DNA of 64,000 nt from Leishmania mexicana MHOM/GT/2001/U1103 (Eukaryota > Euglenozoa > Kinetoplastea > Trypanosomatida > Trypanosomatidae), in contig NC_018332.1 of NCBI RefSeq assembly GCF_000234665.1, positions 1,049,568 through 1,113,567 on the forward strand. The letters are read 5' to 3'. Positions 9,474 through 19,339 of this stretch are shown piece by piece. Below the pieces are notes generated by a model. It saw nothing but the letters and a program-made list of their open reading frames with translations, did no database searches and was not told where the DNA came from. Positions within the stretch are counted from its first letter, which is position 1, and every line of letters begins with the position of its first letter. The position numbers and the translations under genes are program-made.

Positions 9474-9643
9474 CGGTGTGCGAGAGCCAGAGCGGGTAAG
9501 ATGCACACACGATTGGGTGAGTGAGCGAAACGGATGGAGGCGAGCAGCCAAAGAATAGGCGAGGGAAGGGAAACGGATGAAAGCACAGACAAACCACCGA
9601 GAGGAGTTGCCGGAGTGTGCCAGCGAAGTTCTCAAGTGTGTGT

Positions 9644-9645
9644 CT
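9644..9645 (-). promoter_or_regulatory. Predicted trans-splice acceptor for HSP70.c-like gene
   Basis: This is the first AG after a strong pyrimidine tract (about 9692 down to 9660 on the minus strand). The resulting ~170 nt leader contains no ATG before the chosen start at 9473, which supports that start. Confidence 0.5.
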
Positions 9646-10250
9646 ATGTGAAGCGGATAAGGAAGAGGAGGAGGGGGAGGGAGAGGGAGAGTCGTGTGCG
9701 CGTGTGCTTCGCGGCTGCGTGCGCACACACCCGCACTTTTCAGCGCGAAAATATAGAGGCACGCGGGGGTGGGGTGGGGGGGGACGCAGTGTGGATGCTG
9801 TTCCGCGTGTGCGTGCGCTGCAGCGAGCGGCTCTGTAGAGCAGGATGGAGAAAGGGCAGGGAGTTGCTGTGTGTCTATGATCAGAGTGTGTGTGATGGAT
9901 GCGAGAGACTCAGAGTGCGGCACCAAGAGAGAGAGCGGATATAAGGAGATGTACATGTGTACAATGGACGGAGCGAGGAGAGAAGCAAGCACCAAGACGG
10001 TAAAGCAGATGTGGCACCTACGGACCTCCCTGACTACATCGCGTTGGTGCTCTGCCGTCCCCCCTCTACGGCCTCTCTCTGCCTTTTCCTCCTCTCGTTC
10101 CCCCATCTATTAGCGTTTCGCTGCTGTGTCCCTGCTCGTCTTCTCGTTGGTCTGTTGTGTGTGTGTGTGGTGTTGCGGCAAGATATGTCCTATCTCGTAA
10201 ACTGTACATGTGCTGCGCCTTTCCCCTCCCACCTCCCCCCATCTTCACGG

Positions 10251-10267
10251 CACACACACACACACAG
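10251..10267. repeat. (CA)n microsatellite
   Basis: Short CA repeat in the 3' flank of the 1010 aa coiled-coil gene. Confidence 0.85.
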
Positions 10268-10527
10268 ACGTGTGCGCGTGTCTGTCCAATTCACCGACAG
10301 AGGGAGGGTGGAGGGGGATCGTGCGAGCGGATGCATGAGCAAGACGACACACCGTCTAGCGTGTTCCATACAAGAGAAACCAAGCAGCTGAGAAGCATAA
10401 TGGCGTATGTGAGGCGGAAAGTGCGGGGAAGGAGAGGGGGCCGCCGAAGGGGCACACCATATCACCGCCATGTTGATGTGCAACCGTACCAGCACCCATG
10501 CGCAGGGGAACTGGGAGGGGCCGCCCG

Positions 10528-13500
10528 CTACTCCAGCCGCAGACGCCGCAGGTGGAAGCGGAGGTCGCGCGTGATGGCTTCGGCGTACTCGACTCGGCCG
10601 CGCGCCATCGTCTCCATCTGGATGAGCTCGCCCACCTTCAGCTTCACATTGGCAACCCGCATCAGCAGGTGCGCACGCAGCTGCGCATCCATATAGGAGG
10701 CCTCACTCGTCAGCTTCAGGTGCCCGAAGAGGTAGTCGGACCACGCGGTGTTGGCGCCATAGAGCGCGTGCCCGTCCACCAGCAGCGTCCTTGCGCCGGC
10801 CTGCGCCTCTCGCCAGATGCCCTGACGGCCGTCCCACTCGTCCGCCTTCAAGATGCACATCTGTCCCAGAGGTACATTCGAGGAGGCGGCGATGTCGAGA
10901 TCGGCGCCAGCCCTGCCGCAGAGCGCGGCCCAGTCCTGATACGTCTGCTCATGGTAAGAGCGAGAGCCCTGTACCAGTACATCGGCTAGCGCAGCAGCGC
11001 AGTCGCACACGAGACGAGTGCGGCACACCGCCTCACGCGAGAGAAGGCGCTCCGCAGGAGAGAGTGATGGCAATGGCAGCGAGAGGTGTCGCCGTGAGCG
11101 TGCAGCGGCGAGGTGCGCCTCCTCGGCCCTCTCCCTCGCCTCCGCTGCCCATTGGGAACCATGAAGACTGTCGGAGAGCGCCTCGTAAAGGTCCGCCGCC
11201 ACCTTCCCCTGCGCGCGCTCAAGGGCTGCTCGTCTGTCGGACTCGCTTCGCTCGAGTTGGAAGCACCTAACGCGCCGGGCGGAAGTGTCACAGTGCCGGA
11301 TGTGCTCCAGCTCCCGCGCCTCCTCCGCAATGATGATGGCGCGCTCACGCAGGCCCACCTTGAACGACTCGCGCATCTGCCTCAGTGCCTCTGCGTTGCG
11401 CGCCACATAGCGCCCACGCACAGCAGTGTACTGGTCGTGGTACACTGCGGTAGCTACTTTGTCAAACGCCGCGCAGTAGAGAGACACGGCATCCTCTGGA
11501 AGGGCTGCTGCCGTGTCTGTGGCCGTTGATGCGCCGCTTCGCTCCGGATGCACCTGAGCAGACTGCTCTTGCGTCGATGCCAACACTTCGTGTGCCAGCT
11601 TGGCGCGACTACGCACTTGCGCCCACGCATCTTGCTCTGTAGAGGAAGACGCGGCGGCAGTATTGCTTGACTCAGCAGCGCCGTGGCCCCTGGGTGAGTG
11701 CGTTGCTACGGGGGTGGGCATCGCTGCTGCCGTCGTCTGCGCCTCACGTTTGACCTCCCTGTTGACCGCTTCGCAACGTTCCAGGGGCGGATGCGCCTGG
11801 GAGGGGGAGGGGAGCGCCGCCACGACCGTAGCGCGCAGGACATTGTATTCATGAGTCTCTTGTTGAGCAATGCGTAGCTGTGACTTTCGCTCCTCCTGCG
11901 CGAGCGCCACCTGCGCTGCTTGTAGCCCCAACACCGCCAGCAGACCACGGTGCAAAATGGCGCGAAACACAGCAGCGTGATGACGGTATTCCGCTTCTTC
12001 AGCCTCGACGCACTGCCGGTGCGACGTCTCTGCGCGCTCCACTGCCGCAACGGCCAGTCGGTAAGCTTCCGAGTACAGCGCCCACCGACGGTGGCGCCAG
12101 CTGCCATAGGGCAGCGGATACTGGCTGCACGTACACAGAGACCGCAGCGATGCCTGCATCATAGCTGCCACCGCCGCATCTTGGATGGGCCGACTTGCTA
12201 GCGCCGCACGGGCCTCCTGCACAACCGTATAGGTGTACAGGTCCATCTCCGTTCTGTACCGGTGAGAACTCGTGGCAGCGGCCACCAGCGCCACTAGTGC
12301 AGCGCTGACGTCATCGGCAGCGCTCGTGTCACCGTCCTTCTCATGTGGAAGGGTACGCTGTAGGCTACGCAGATGCTGCCTGCACTGTTCCACGTAGTTG
12401 TGTCTGCGCAACTTCGCGAGACTGCTTTTCAGGGCGGCGCGGCGGTGGTGGGACCACGGCGCGACGCGCTGCATGCGCCACCACCGCTGCACCGTCACCA
12501 GCGCCGGCATGCACACGGGTGAGCGCACATAGTAGCTCCACAGAGCAAACGACTGCCACGCACTGAGCGCCTCGACGTAGCGGAGCTGCGCCGCTCCCTG
12601 CCACCAGTCCAGCAGGAGGCGCTCTTTGGCCTCGTCGTACACGAGGGCCCGACGGTCGTACATTTCGCGTATTTTGGCCTCGCAGGGTGGCTCGTGGTCA
12701 ACAGGCAACGACGGCGACGGCAGCACCTTGGGCGCAGGCGGTGCAGACGCCGATGCGTGAGTTCCTTCGGCAATGCTGAAAAGATCGTCGACAGGAGGCG
12801 TGAAGGCAGGCACTGCTCTGTACGAACGCGCAGCCAGCATCAGCTCCAACGCGCGCACATGCTTGGCGGCGTGCTGCACCGCCTCAGCGTCCCGTTGCTG
12901 CCACTCTAGTTTACGCACGGCCTCCTGTAGCTGCCAGGTGTGCTGGACAGCGTAGAGCATTTGGAGGCCGTCCTGTGCTGCCGCCTCGACGGCGCGTCTG
13001 TCACTTGCCTCTTCGCGCTCCACGAGATCTGCCCAGCGGTGAGGCAGGAGGTCCCATACTGGTGCCGCTTGCGCCTCATGCAACGCCTCCAGCCGGAGCA
13101 CCTTGTCCTCGTTGTGCTGCTGACGCTCCCGCTCCCGCTTATGCTGCCACCAAAGAGCGTCGTGCTCGTCAGCCTCGGTGCAGCGCGTCCTTGCCCGTGC
13201 ACGGGCCTCATTTTTGGCGATTGCCATGAGCTGGTCAAGCCACAGAGCGCGTTGGAGCTTGGCCTGAAATACAGCTGCCGTGTTGCCGCCGCCAAACCTC
13301 TCCGTTGACACGGGCACCACCTTGCCGGGAGTGTGCGTTGGAGGAGCGGTGGGGGTGCGCATGTGCACTGCCGAGGGGGTCGAACGCGACGGAGAGGACA
13401 TCAAGGATGACGCAGGTAGGTGGTGATAACGTGCTGCATTCGCCACAGTCACTTTACACACGGGGGCAGAGACTGGGGCCGCGGCCAAGACGGTCGACGC

Positions 13501-13560
13501 TGGAGCTGCCGTCTTGGCCCTGGTCGACTGCCGCAGCTGAGGAAGGCGTGGAGAGTTCAT
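10528..13560 (-). CDS. Large Ala/Arg/Glu-rich coiled-coil protein, possible IQ motif
   Basis: A 1010-residue protein with no domain I can name. The first ~85 residues are Ser/Thr/Pro-rich and probably disordered. Most of the rest is charged helix rich in Ala, Arg, Glu and Gln (for example ARARTRCTEADEHDALWWQHKRERERQQHNEDK and later ALRQMRESFKVGLRERAIIIAEEARELEHIR), typical of long coiled coils. Around residues 345-380 the segment LVTVQRWWRMQRVAPWSHHRR resembles a degenerate IQ (calmodulin-binding) motif. Trp is unusually frequent for a coiled-coil protein, often as WW or W spaced along helices. The start is the first Met of a long frame with consistent codon use. A flagellar or cytoskeletal role is plausible but not shown. 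Confidence 0.85.
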   Translation of the reverse strand: MNSPRLPQLRQSTRAKTAAPASTVLAAAPVSAPVCKVTVANAARYHHLPASSLMSSPSRSTPSAVHMRTPTAPPTHTPGKVVPVSTERFGGGNTAAVFQAKLQRALWLDQLMAIAKNEARARARTRCTEADEHDALWWQHKRERERQQHNEDKVLRLEALHEAQAAPVWDLLPHRWADLVEREEASDRRAVEAAAQDGLQMLYAVQHTWQLQEAVRKLEWQQRDAEAVQHAAKHVRALELMLAARSYRAVPAFTPPVDDLFSIAEGTHASASAPPAPKVLPSPSLPVDHEPPCEAKIREMYDRRALVYDEAKERLLLDWWQGAAQLRYVEALSAWQSFALWSYYVRSPVCMPALVTVQRWWRMQRVAPWSHHRRAALKSSLAKLRRHNYVEQCRQHLRSLQRTLPHEKDGDTSAADDVSAALVALVAAATSSHRYRTEMDLYTYTVVQEARAALASRPIQDAAVAAMMQASLRSLCTCSQYPLPYGSWRHRRWALYSEAYRLAVAAVERAETSHRQCVEAEEAEYRHHAAVFRAILHRGLLAVLGLQAAQVALAQEERKSQLRIAQQETHEYNVLRATVVAALPSPSQAHPPLERCEAVNREVKREAQTTAAAMPTPVATHSPRGHGAAESSNTAAASSSTEQDAWAQVRSRAKLAHEVLASTQEQSAQVHPERSGASTATDTAAALPEDAVSLYCAAFDKVATAVYHDQYTAVRGRYVARNAEALRQMRESFKVGLRERAIIIAEEARELEHIRHCDTSARRVRCFQLERSESDRRAALERAQGKVAADLYEALSDSLHGSQWAAEARERAEEAHLAAARSRRHLSLPLPSLSPAERLLSREAVCRTRLVCDCAAALADVLVQGSRSYHEQTYQDWAALCGRAGADLDIAASSNVPLGQMCILKADEWDGRQGIWREAQAGARTLLVDGHALYGANTAWSDYLFGHLKLTSEASYMDAQLRAHLLMRVANVKLKVGELIQMETMARGRVEYAEAITRDLRFHLRRLRLE

Positions 13561-14028
13561 GAATCCAGTGCGGACAGACTACAGACAAGGCCGTGGAGAG
13601 AGGGGAGGAGGGGAGTTGCTTGAGTACATTATGCATGTGTGTGATCAGGGAAGCGGGGGCGGTAGCAGAGGCTACGATGGGTGGCAGACGATAGGAAGAC
13701 GGATATCAACTGTGATGCTCACAGCTGGACTCGGCGCAGTGGAGGGCTGAGCCGCTTCCCAGCGAGGCAATGAAAAAGGGGTGGAGCGCTTGCAGATACC
13801 CAACACGCGCGACAGGCGCTGCTTGAGTGCCCTGTGCGGGGGTGGATGGTGTGGGAGTTCCCCATGAGTGAGTAACGCACCCTCACACGCATAGTGCACC
13901 AGACCTGGAGAAGAGAAAGCGCACCTATACACACACCTGTGGAGGACGGCATCCTCCACGACCTGCGGCGACGCGAGCGAAGTGATAGCTTGCAGGTGAG
14001 AGCGGAAGGGGAGGCGATGATGGCGCTC
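13561..14028. other. Short intergenic spacer
   Basis: It holds the leader of the 1010 aa gene and the 3' UTR of the RING-finger gene. I see no other feature. Confidence 0.55.
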
Positions 14029-15507
14029 TCAAAACTGCAAGCTCGGCTGCCATAGCCGGTCTTCGCGGCGAGGGAGGAGACGGAGATGATGTTGCGTGAC
14101 TGCTGACGTTGACACTTTTGGCCCCACGGTGGACGACGACGAGGCGGTGGCTGGCCGCACGTAGCAGGGTATGAGGTACGGTGCCTCGTACGCGCTCTCA
14201 TCAGCGTAGGTCCCGTCGTCGGCCATCGGCGCCACGTCTACCCCAATGCTTCCGTCCTTGTCACCGGCGTCGGAACCGGTGTTCTCGTCCACGTCGAGCA
14301 CCGTCACGTCCGCAGGAGAGCCACTGTCGTCGGCATCGCTCTCATCACCAGAGAGCACCTCCACCACATCCGGTGAGACCTCATCATCCACATCGACCGC
14401 AGCGTCGCCGCGGTGGCGCTTGCGGCTTGGAGCAGCAGCGGCTTCAGGGCCACTGGCGACGCCGCTGCTACTGGACGCACCTGGCCCCTGGATGCGCTGT
14501 GCCCCTTTGCTGGTATGCGAGGGGGCTCTCCGCAGAGTTTCCGACGGTACGGGTGTCGAGTGTCGCGCTGCGTCGGCGGTGTTGCGACCTGCGTGGACCT
14601 CTCTCTGCGCGATGGTTTCGTCAAGGGCGCACAGCTCCTTCATGGAGTGATAGTGCATGCGCAAGGCATTCAGCCTCTTCGTGCGCCGCTCGGTTATCTG
14701 TCGCTCTTTGCGCAGTTCGGCTTGCGTGCGCAGCAGCTGAGGTGTGGCCTGCGCCATGTAGAGCTCAAGCTCCGTCACACCCATGTGCTCCATGGAAAGA
14801 GCAGTGGCGGTGCTCGAGACCACGGCGCTCGACGACCCAACGCGCGCCTCGCCGTCGACGAGGCCGCCGCTGTGCGTTAGACCGGGAAAGCAGCGCTCCT
14901 CCCTCTCTACCTCCGCGAGGCACCTTGCGCGCTGGTCGTGCAGGTTCGCGCATGCATGAGTCAGTTCCGTCACACGTCGGCGCTGGTCGCTGAGGCTGCG
15001 CAGGCGGTGTAGCACTTGTTTCTGGGCCGTGTGCACACGCCTGTACTCGACCTCGCCGGTCGCTAGGGCTCCCACGGTGACCTGAGATGGTGTCGGCGCT
15101 GTAGACGTCGAGACGGCCCCTACATCGTCGTTTGCACTGCGCAGGTACAGCGGAATAATGCGTGCGATCTGCGTGAAGCACGCCGGGCAGACGCAGAAGT
15201 CGTTTGTGCGACTTGCCCAGGTGCTGCTACTGCGGGTGCTGAGCGCCAAACCGATCTTGTCCGCGCCGCCCCCACTCACACAGCTGCCTTCCTCTTCGCC
15301 AAGAGGGAGATCGGTGCTATCCATACCCATCAAGACCTTGCCCCGGCGCCGAATGAATTCGACGCATCCCATGTGCAGAACGTGCTGGCACGGCAGAAGC
15401 AGACATCCGCGCTGCGAGCCTTCCGTGCCCACCACCACACCACACTCGCAGCAGTCGCACGCGCTACTACAAGGAGTGGAGGAGGAGGAGGAGAGGGCGG
15501 ATGCCAT
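14029..15507 (-). CDS. RING-finger coiled-coil protein, possible E3 ubiquitin ligase (TRAIP-like layout)
   Basis: A 492-residue protein. After a Ser-rich start (residues 1-15) come cysteine pairs CDCCECG near residues 18-24, then LLLPCQHVLHMGCVEFIRR (C-x-H-x3-H-x2-C core) and, after a ~60-residue insertion, FCVCPACFTQIARIIPLYL. Together they give the zinc ligands of a RING/RING-H2 finger. The hydrophobic segment after the last CxxC resembles TRAIP-type RINGs. The middle (about 165-290) is coiled coil (YRRVHTAQKQVLHRLRSLSDQRRRV, LLRTQAELRKERQITERRTKRLNALRMHYHSM). The C-terminal part is acidic and disordered with many Asp/Ser blocks. RING proteins of this layout usually transfer ubiquitin from an E2 to a bound target. 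The long insertion inside the RING is unusual, and function is inferred only. Confidence 0.75.
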   Translation of the reverse strand: MASALSSSSSTPCSSACDCCECGVVVGTEGSQRGCLLLPCQHVLHMGCVEFIRRRGKVLMGMDSTDLPLGEEEGSCVSGGGADKIGLALSTRSSSTWASRTNDFCVCPACFTQIARIIPLYLRSANDDVGAVSTSTAPTPSQVTVGALATGEVEYRRVHTAQKQVLHRLRSLSDQRRRVTELTHACANLHDQRARCLAEVEREERCFPGLTHSGGLVDGEARVGSSSAVVSSTATALSMEHMGVTELELYMAQATPQLLRTQAELRKERQITERRTKRLNALRMHYHSMKELCALDETIAQREVHAGRNTADAARHSTPVPSETLRRAPSHTSKGAQRIQGPGASSSSGVASGPEAAAAPSRKRHRGDAAVDVDDEVSPDVVEVLSGDESDADDSGSPADVTVLDVDENTGSDAGDKDGSIGVDVAPMADDGTYADESAYEAPYLIPCYVRPATASSSSTVGPKVSTSAVTQHHLRLLPRREDRLWQPSLQF

Positions 15508-16299
15508 TCGGAAAAGACTACGCGCACGCGCTCACCCTAATAGCTCCCCGTGAACACAGACAGACACAGAGGGGACGGCAAACACGTGCATGCATGAACG
15601 ACGACTTACGTGTGTGAAGCGCGCGTGTGTTTGTGGTGGGAGAATGTATCAAGACACCTGACACACACACACACACGTGCGCACGCACACACGGTGGGGC
15701 CGTGCAACATGCGAGGAGGAGAATGGGGATGATACAGGGTGACGATGTAGAGAGGAGGACACGTGGGCGGAGGGCGATTCGTATCGTCAGCAAGCAGCAC
15801 ATACACAGCACCGGCCTTGCTCCCCGCACTCAATCGCACCACACCCAATCGCAACGGGAGCGTGCGAGTGGGCACGGTAGAGCATCGAGCCGGCCGCAGG
15901 AACCCCATCTGGTGAGAGCACACCGTACGCTGCGCTCGTCATCATGTGGGCAGTTCCGAGGCCAACAGAGACACGCGCACATGTGGACATGCCTACGAAC
16001 ACCGTCTCTACTCGACGCAGCCGCCAGCACTTCCGTGCGGGGGGGGGTGGAGGGAGGGCCATCGGCGTTGATACCCCCGAACGTGACGAAAGAAAGGGCG
16101 AAGAGCAGGGGAGCTCGCTTCATCCATTTCGATCCCGGCGGCGTCCGCAGCAATGCTGCAGCACGTGAGCGGCGCACGCGCACGCGGCACAAAGGAAAAC
16201 AACACAGGGAGGTGTTTCATGTTTGTTTTACATCCGTGACGCACGTGAGAGGAACAGAGAGAGGAAGGTGCGCACATGCCTCTCCTCCGAGTTCCCAGA
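15508..16299. other. Intergenic spacer with (AC)n tract
   Basis: It holds an AC repeat at 15658-15676, the leader of the RING-finger gene and the 3' UTR of the F-box-like gene. A G-rich run at 16039-16048 gives a pyrimidine run on the transcribed strand. No further gene is supported. Confidence 0.55.
15658..15676. repeat. (AC)n microsatellite
   Basis: AC dinucleotide run in the leader region of the RING-finger gene. Confidence 0.85.
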
Positions 16300-17691
16300 C
16301 TACCCCTTGCCGTGCCGCTTCTTCGGGGCCTCGCTCGCTGTGCCGGCCGACACAGTGTCATGCACGTTGAAGTGGGCGAGTGCGGGGGCCATGTCCAGCA
16401 TTGCCTGGTACACCTCAGCTGCTACCTCCGGTCTCTCTTGCACGTCCACGACGGTCATTGTCGTCAAGGCAGGGTAGATGTACACTTCGCCCGACTCGGT
16501 GCCCGCAGCGGCACCAGTGCCGGCCTTGCACGATGCACCGCTGTTGCGAGTTTCTGGAGACAGCTCTGAGGCCGTACCCGAAGCAGTGGCAGCGGCAGGC
16601 GACGGCAGTGGTGGCGTGTGACCGCCCACAGCGTCAGGCCACTCACATGTGCGCTCGTTGCACCGCATGTTCACTAGCAGCTCCGCCACACCTGCATAGA
16701 TGATGCCGCTGGCGGGCATGAGAATTCGTTTGAGAGAGGCCACCTGTAGCGGGACCCACAGACTCAGCTTCCAGCCTCGACCCTCCTCACACATCAGCGT
16801 GAAATAGTCCGCCGGCAGCTCCAGTGAGGACGGAGAGATGGCGCTGGCGGTGGTGTCGGGTGTAGGCTCAGGAAGACAGTAGCGGCTGCCAACAACCAGC
16901 GAAGATAGGTTGATGAGGCGGCGCCACCACCCCGGCGCCCAGTAACGCATGAGCTCGGCATCCATCTTGAGCGTGCACAGGGTGCCGGCAGCAGCCAGGT
17001 GCAGGTCGCTCAGCAGGTAGTGGAGCGCCTGGGAGTGATGGGCTTCTGTGAATTGCACGTGGCGCACATCAAGCTCGGTGAGGTACGGCAGCTGCGAGAT
17101 GAGCTGCAGCAACCACGGCGCCGGCAGGGTAAGACCGGCAATTGGGGTGCCGTCGTCGCACTCGCGCTTCACGGCGTTGAGACCGTCCTCGTGCAGCACC
17201 AGCGTCCGCACCTGCGCGCTTCTTGCCGCAGCGAAGGTAACTAGAGCTCTGCGCACAGTCTCTCGCGAGAGGGCAGACGCGACGACCATCGCTGGAGTCA
17301 CCACAGTCACTTCAAGGCTCATTACATGAAACAGCGCGCGGCGCACCGAGCGGCACGTCTGGGCGAATGCTGCCGCATTCCGGCTAACGGGGCCGAGGAA
17401 CTGCAGCACGAGCTCGATCGCTGCGCCTCCTACTGCTACCACGTCGTTGCGTGGGGAGGGTCGCGGCAACTTTGCTTCCAGCTCTTTGCGCAGCAGTGCG
17501 TGTATGTCCGGCTTCTGCTGAGCGCGGCACAGCGCGTCGAAGGAGGCGAAGCGGGTTACGCAACTCTTGCGCCGGCCGGCGGCGCTGCCGGTGAGAGTGA
17601 TAAGAGGCGACGCAGACACCACGGGCGTAGTGGCCGACTGCACAGCAGCCACCGCGCGGTTCACACGCCGCCGGGTAGTCCTCACCTCCAT
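16300..17691 (-). CDS. F-box-like / leucine-rich hypothetical protein
   Basis: A 463-residue protein. Residues ~88-120 (AAIELVLQFLGPVSRNAAAFAQTCRSVRRALFHVM) have the spacing of an F-box, a Skp1-binding helical motif. They are followed by segments with leucine-rich-repeat character (VRTLVLHEDGLNAV, LPYLTELDVRHVQF, TLCTLKMDAELMRYW, LINLSSLVVGSRYC). The order F-box then LRR is the FBXL layout used by SCF ubiquitin ligases to choose substrates. The motif is weak, so this is a tentative reading. The C-terminus has a Ser/Ala-rich linker (about 370-410) and a final folded segment with VYIYPALTTMTVVDVQERPEVAAEVYQAML. The start gives a basic N-terminus MEVRTTRRRVNRAV. Confidence 0.7.
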   Translation of the reverse strand: MEVRTTRRRVNRAVAAVQSATTPVVSASPLITLTGSAAGRRKSCVTRFASFDALCRAQQKPDIHALLRKELEAKLPRPSPRNDVVAVGGAAIELVLQFLGPVSRNAAAFAQTCRSVRRALFHVMSLEVTVVTPAMVVASALSRETVRRALVTFAAARSAQVRTLVLHEDGLNAVKRECDDGTPIAGLTLPAPWLLQLISQLPYLTELDVRHVQFTEAHHSQALHYLLSDLHLAAAGTLCTLKMDAELMRYWAPGWWRRLINLSSLVVGSRYCLPEPTPDTTASAISPSSLELPADYFTLMCEEGRGWKLSLWVPLQVASLKRILMPASGIIYAGVAELLVNMRCNERTCEWPDAVGGHTPPLPSPAAATASGTASELSPETRNSGASCKAGTGAAAGTESGEVYIYPALTTMTVVDVQERPEVAAEVYQAMLDMAPALAHFNVHDTVSAGTASEAPKKRHGKG

Positions 17692-19339
17692 CGCTCCGTC
17701 GTAGGTGTACAGAAATATAGACCTTGCCGGGCACCTGTGCGCGGGTCGAGCTGAGCAAACACCCTAGGCACTCGTGGAGCGGTGCAAGCTGGCTGAGGCT
17801 GTGGGTGTGTATCGGCGCAGTACGTCGCGGCACTAAAGAAGCCCCACACCAATGCACAACAGATGGACGTGGACAAAACAGCATGCAACCGATGTGCGTC
17901 GCAGAAGATGTGTGTGTGTGTGAGATAGAGAGCGAGTAGGGGTACATGCCGATACAGAATAGGACACGTCCACAGCGATTTCGGCAGTGTGGACACAGAC
18001 ACGTACAGTGTGCCGTAGGTGCGATGAGCCGGCCTGGTGTGGCACCGACATCCAGCGTTTGCACGCATAAACACAAGAACACTGCACTCTCGTCTCTCGG
18101 TCCTCAAACTGCAGCCATCCAGCACGCTAGAGGTGTGTCCTTGTTTGGCAGCCACACAAGACGCGAGGCACGCGCATTGGTGGCTTTGTGAAAGCCTTAT
18201 AATATCAATGACGTTACTACACACCAAGCCCCCCTCCCCCTGCCATCGCAGTTGCCCGCAGGAAGAGGTCGCTCTCCTGATGGGTGCGTAGCGAGGCGCT
18301 CGCAGCTGCCACTCATGTCTCTGTGCTTCCCCTTGCGCTGGTTCTGTTGTCCATACATGTTTCATCACGGTGTTCGCTGGAACATGACGGATGAACGAAT
18401 GGAGAGCGGGGTGGGTGGGGGCGGAAGCTCGAGAGAGGACATGGGCGGTGCGGCACCGCTAGCGTGAGCATCTCCGTGCTTTTGTCCGTCGTACACGGTC
18501 TACGAGTGGCGTGTATGCCACAGGGCCCCTTTGCCTTCCCCCGTCCGCCTATGCCCGTCCCCTCGTTTCTCATAACCGCCTCCCTTCTGCCCCGGCCTCC
18601 CCACCCTCACACTCTCACGCGGTAGAGGTGGGGTCTTTTACCTTCCAACGTGTCCATTCTCTGCCACACACCACAGCAGTCGAATTGTCACAGGCCCGGC
18701 ATATCCAGCGGTGCGAAGCAGCCGTAGGCACGCATGACAGCAATGCCCGCTCAGTCCTCGGAGCAGGGACTCAGACGAAAGCTCTACACACCACCCATTC
18801 ATTTCTCACGTTGCCTCAGCCTCGCCTTCAGGAGGCAGTGAGGGCCCGGTGGAATACGTTCGAGTCACTCTCACACTTTGCCTATCATATGGACGGCACA
18901 AGCGTGCTCACAGTCGTAGGTCGCGCCATAATGCAACACCATCCAGGACCTCAACCTCCCCCAACTGTCACGAGGGGAGTAGGAGCGACACAGGACGAAG
19001 GAAAACGGCAAGAAGTGCGTGTAAAGCACAAGAATGGGCGAGAATGAGAAAAACAGTTGAGCCCGCACACACACACGGACGAGTTTGCGTGTTGCGCTCT
19101 CTGTGCGAGTGGGTGCGCCATCCCGATGCAACAGTGTATAAAGATTGCTGATGCGGCGTGCCGAGGATGGGTGCAGAAGTTTGACTTCAATGTCACCCTT
19201 CCCGCCGTTTTTCCCGCCCCCCTCCCCCTTCCCCACGCTCGCAGATATACAAGAGGAGGGGGCAGCGGCACAGCGAGCGCTACTGGGCTGCGAGAAGGTC
19301 AACACACGACCTCTTGACATGAGTGCACCGATGCCCGGC
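17692..19339. other. Long spacer carrying a SIDER-like repeat
   Basis: In the transcribed direction this is the 3' UTR of malate dehydrogenase followed by the leader of the F-box-like gene. It carries the dispersed repeat at 18686-19004. A 228-codon minus-strand frame (17682-18368) overlaps the start of the F-box-like gene and has no domain; I do not accept it as a gene. Confidence 0.6.
18686..19004. repeat. Dispersed repeat copy A, SIDER-like
   Basis: About 319 bp that is nearly identical to 55992-56310. Differences by eye are about nine substitutions plus one 1-2 nt length difference near 18731, roughly 97% identity. Both copies end with a short A-rich run on the plus strand (GACGAAGGAAA) and lie in the 3' flank of a gene. 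This position and size suit short interspersed degenerate retroposons of Leishmania. I could not check for the trypanosomatid retroposon signature, so the class is an inference. Confidence 0.8.

Larger units (their letters stand above)
9474..10527. other. Intergenic spacer
   Basis: It contains the HSP70.c leader with its pyrimidine tract, a G-rich run at 9772-9785, a (CA)n run at 10251-10267 and the 3' UTR of the 1010 aa gene. Frames on both strands are repeat-driven. No other gene is seen. Confidence 0.6.

Noticed and set aside
9474..10106. 211-codon N-terminal extension of the HSP70.c frame
   Set aside because: It is low complexity, spans the polypyrimidine tract and lies mostly upstream of the predicted splice acceptor. 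The family N-terminus begins at [14 protein letters not shown].
17682..18368. 228-codon minus-strand frame upstream of the F-box-like gene
   Set aside because: Overlaps the F-box-like start in another frame, is rich in His/Cys/Thr from CA repeats, and shows no domain or good splice-ATG arrangement.
18511..19047. 178-codon plus-strand frame across repeat copy A
   Set aside because: It is opposite to the transcription unit, produced by the repeat, and only partly kept in copy B (111 codons). No domain.
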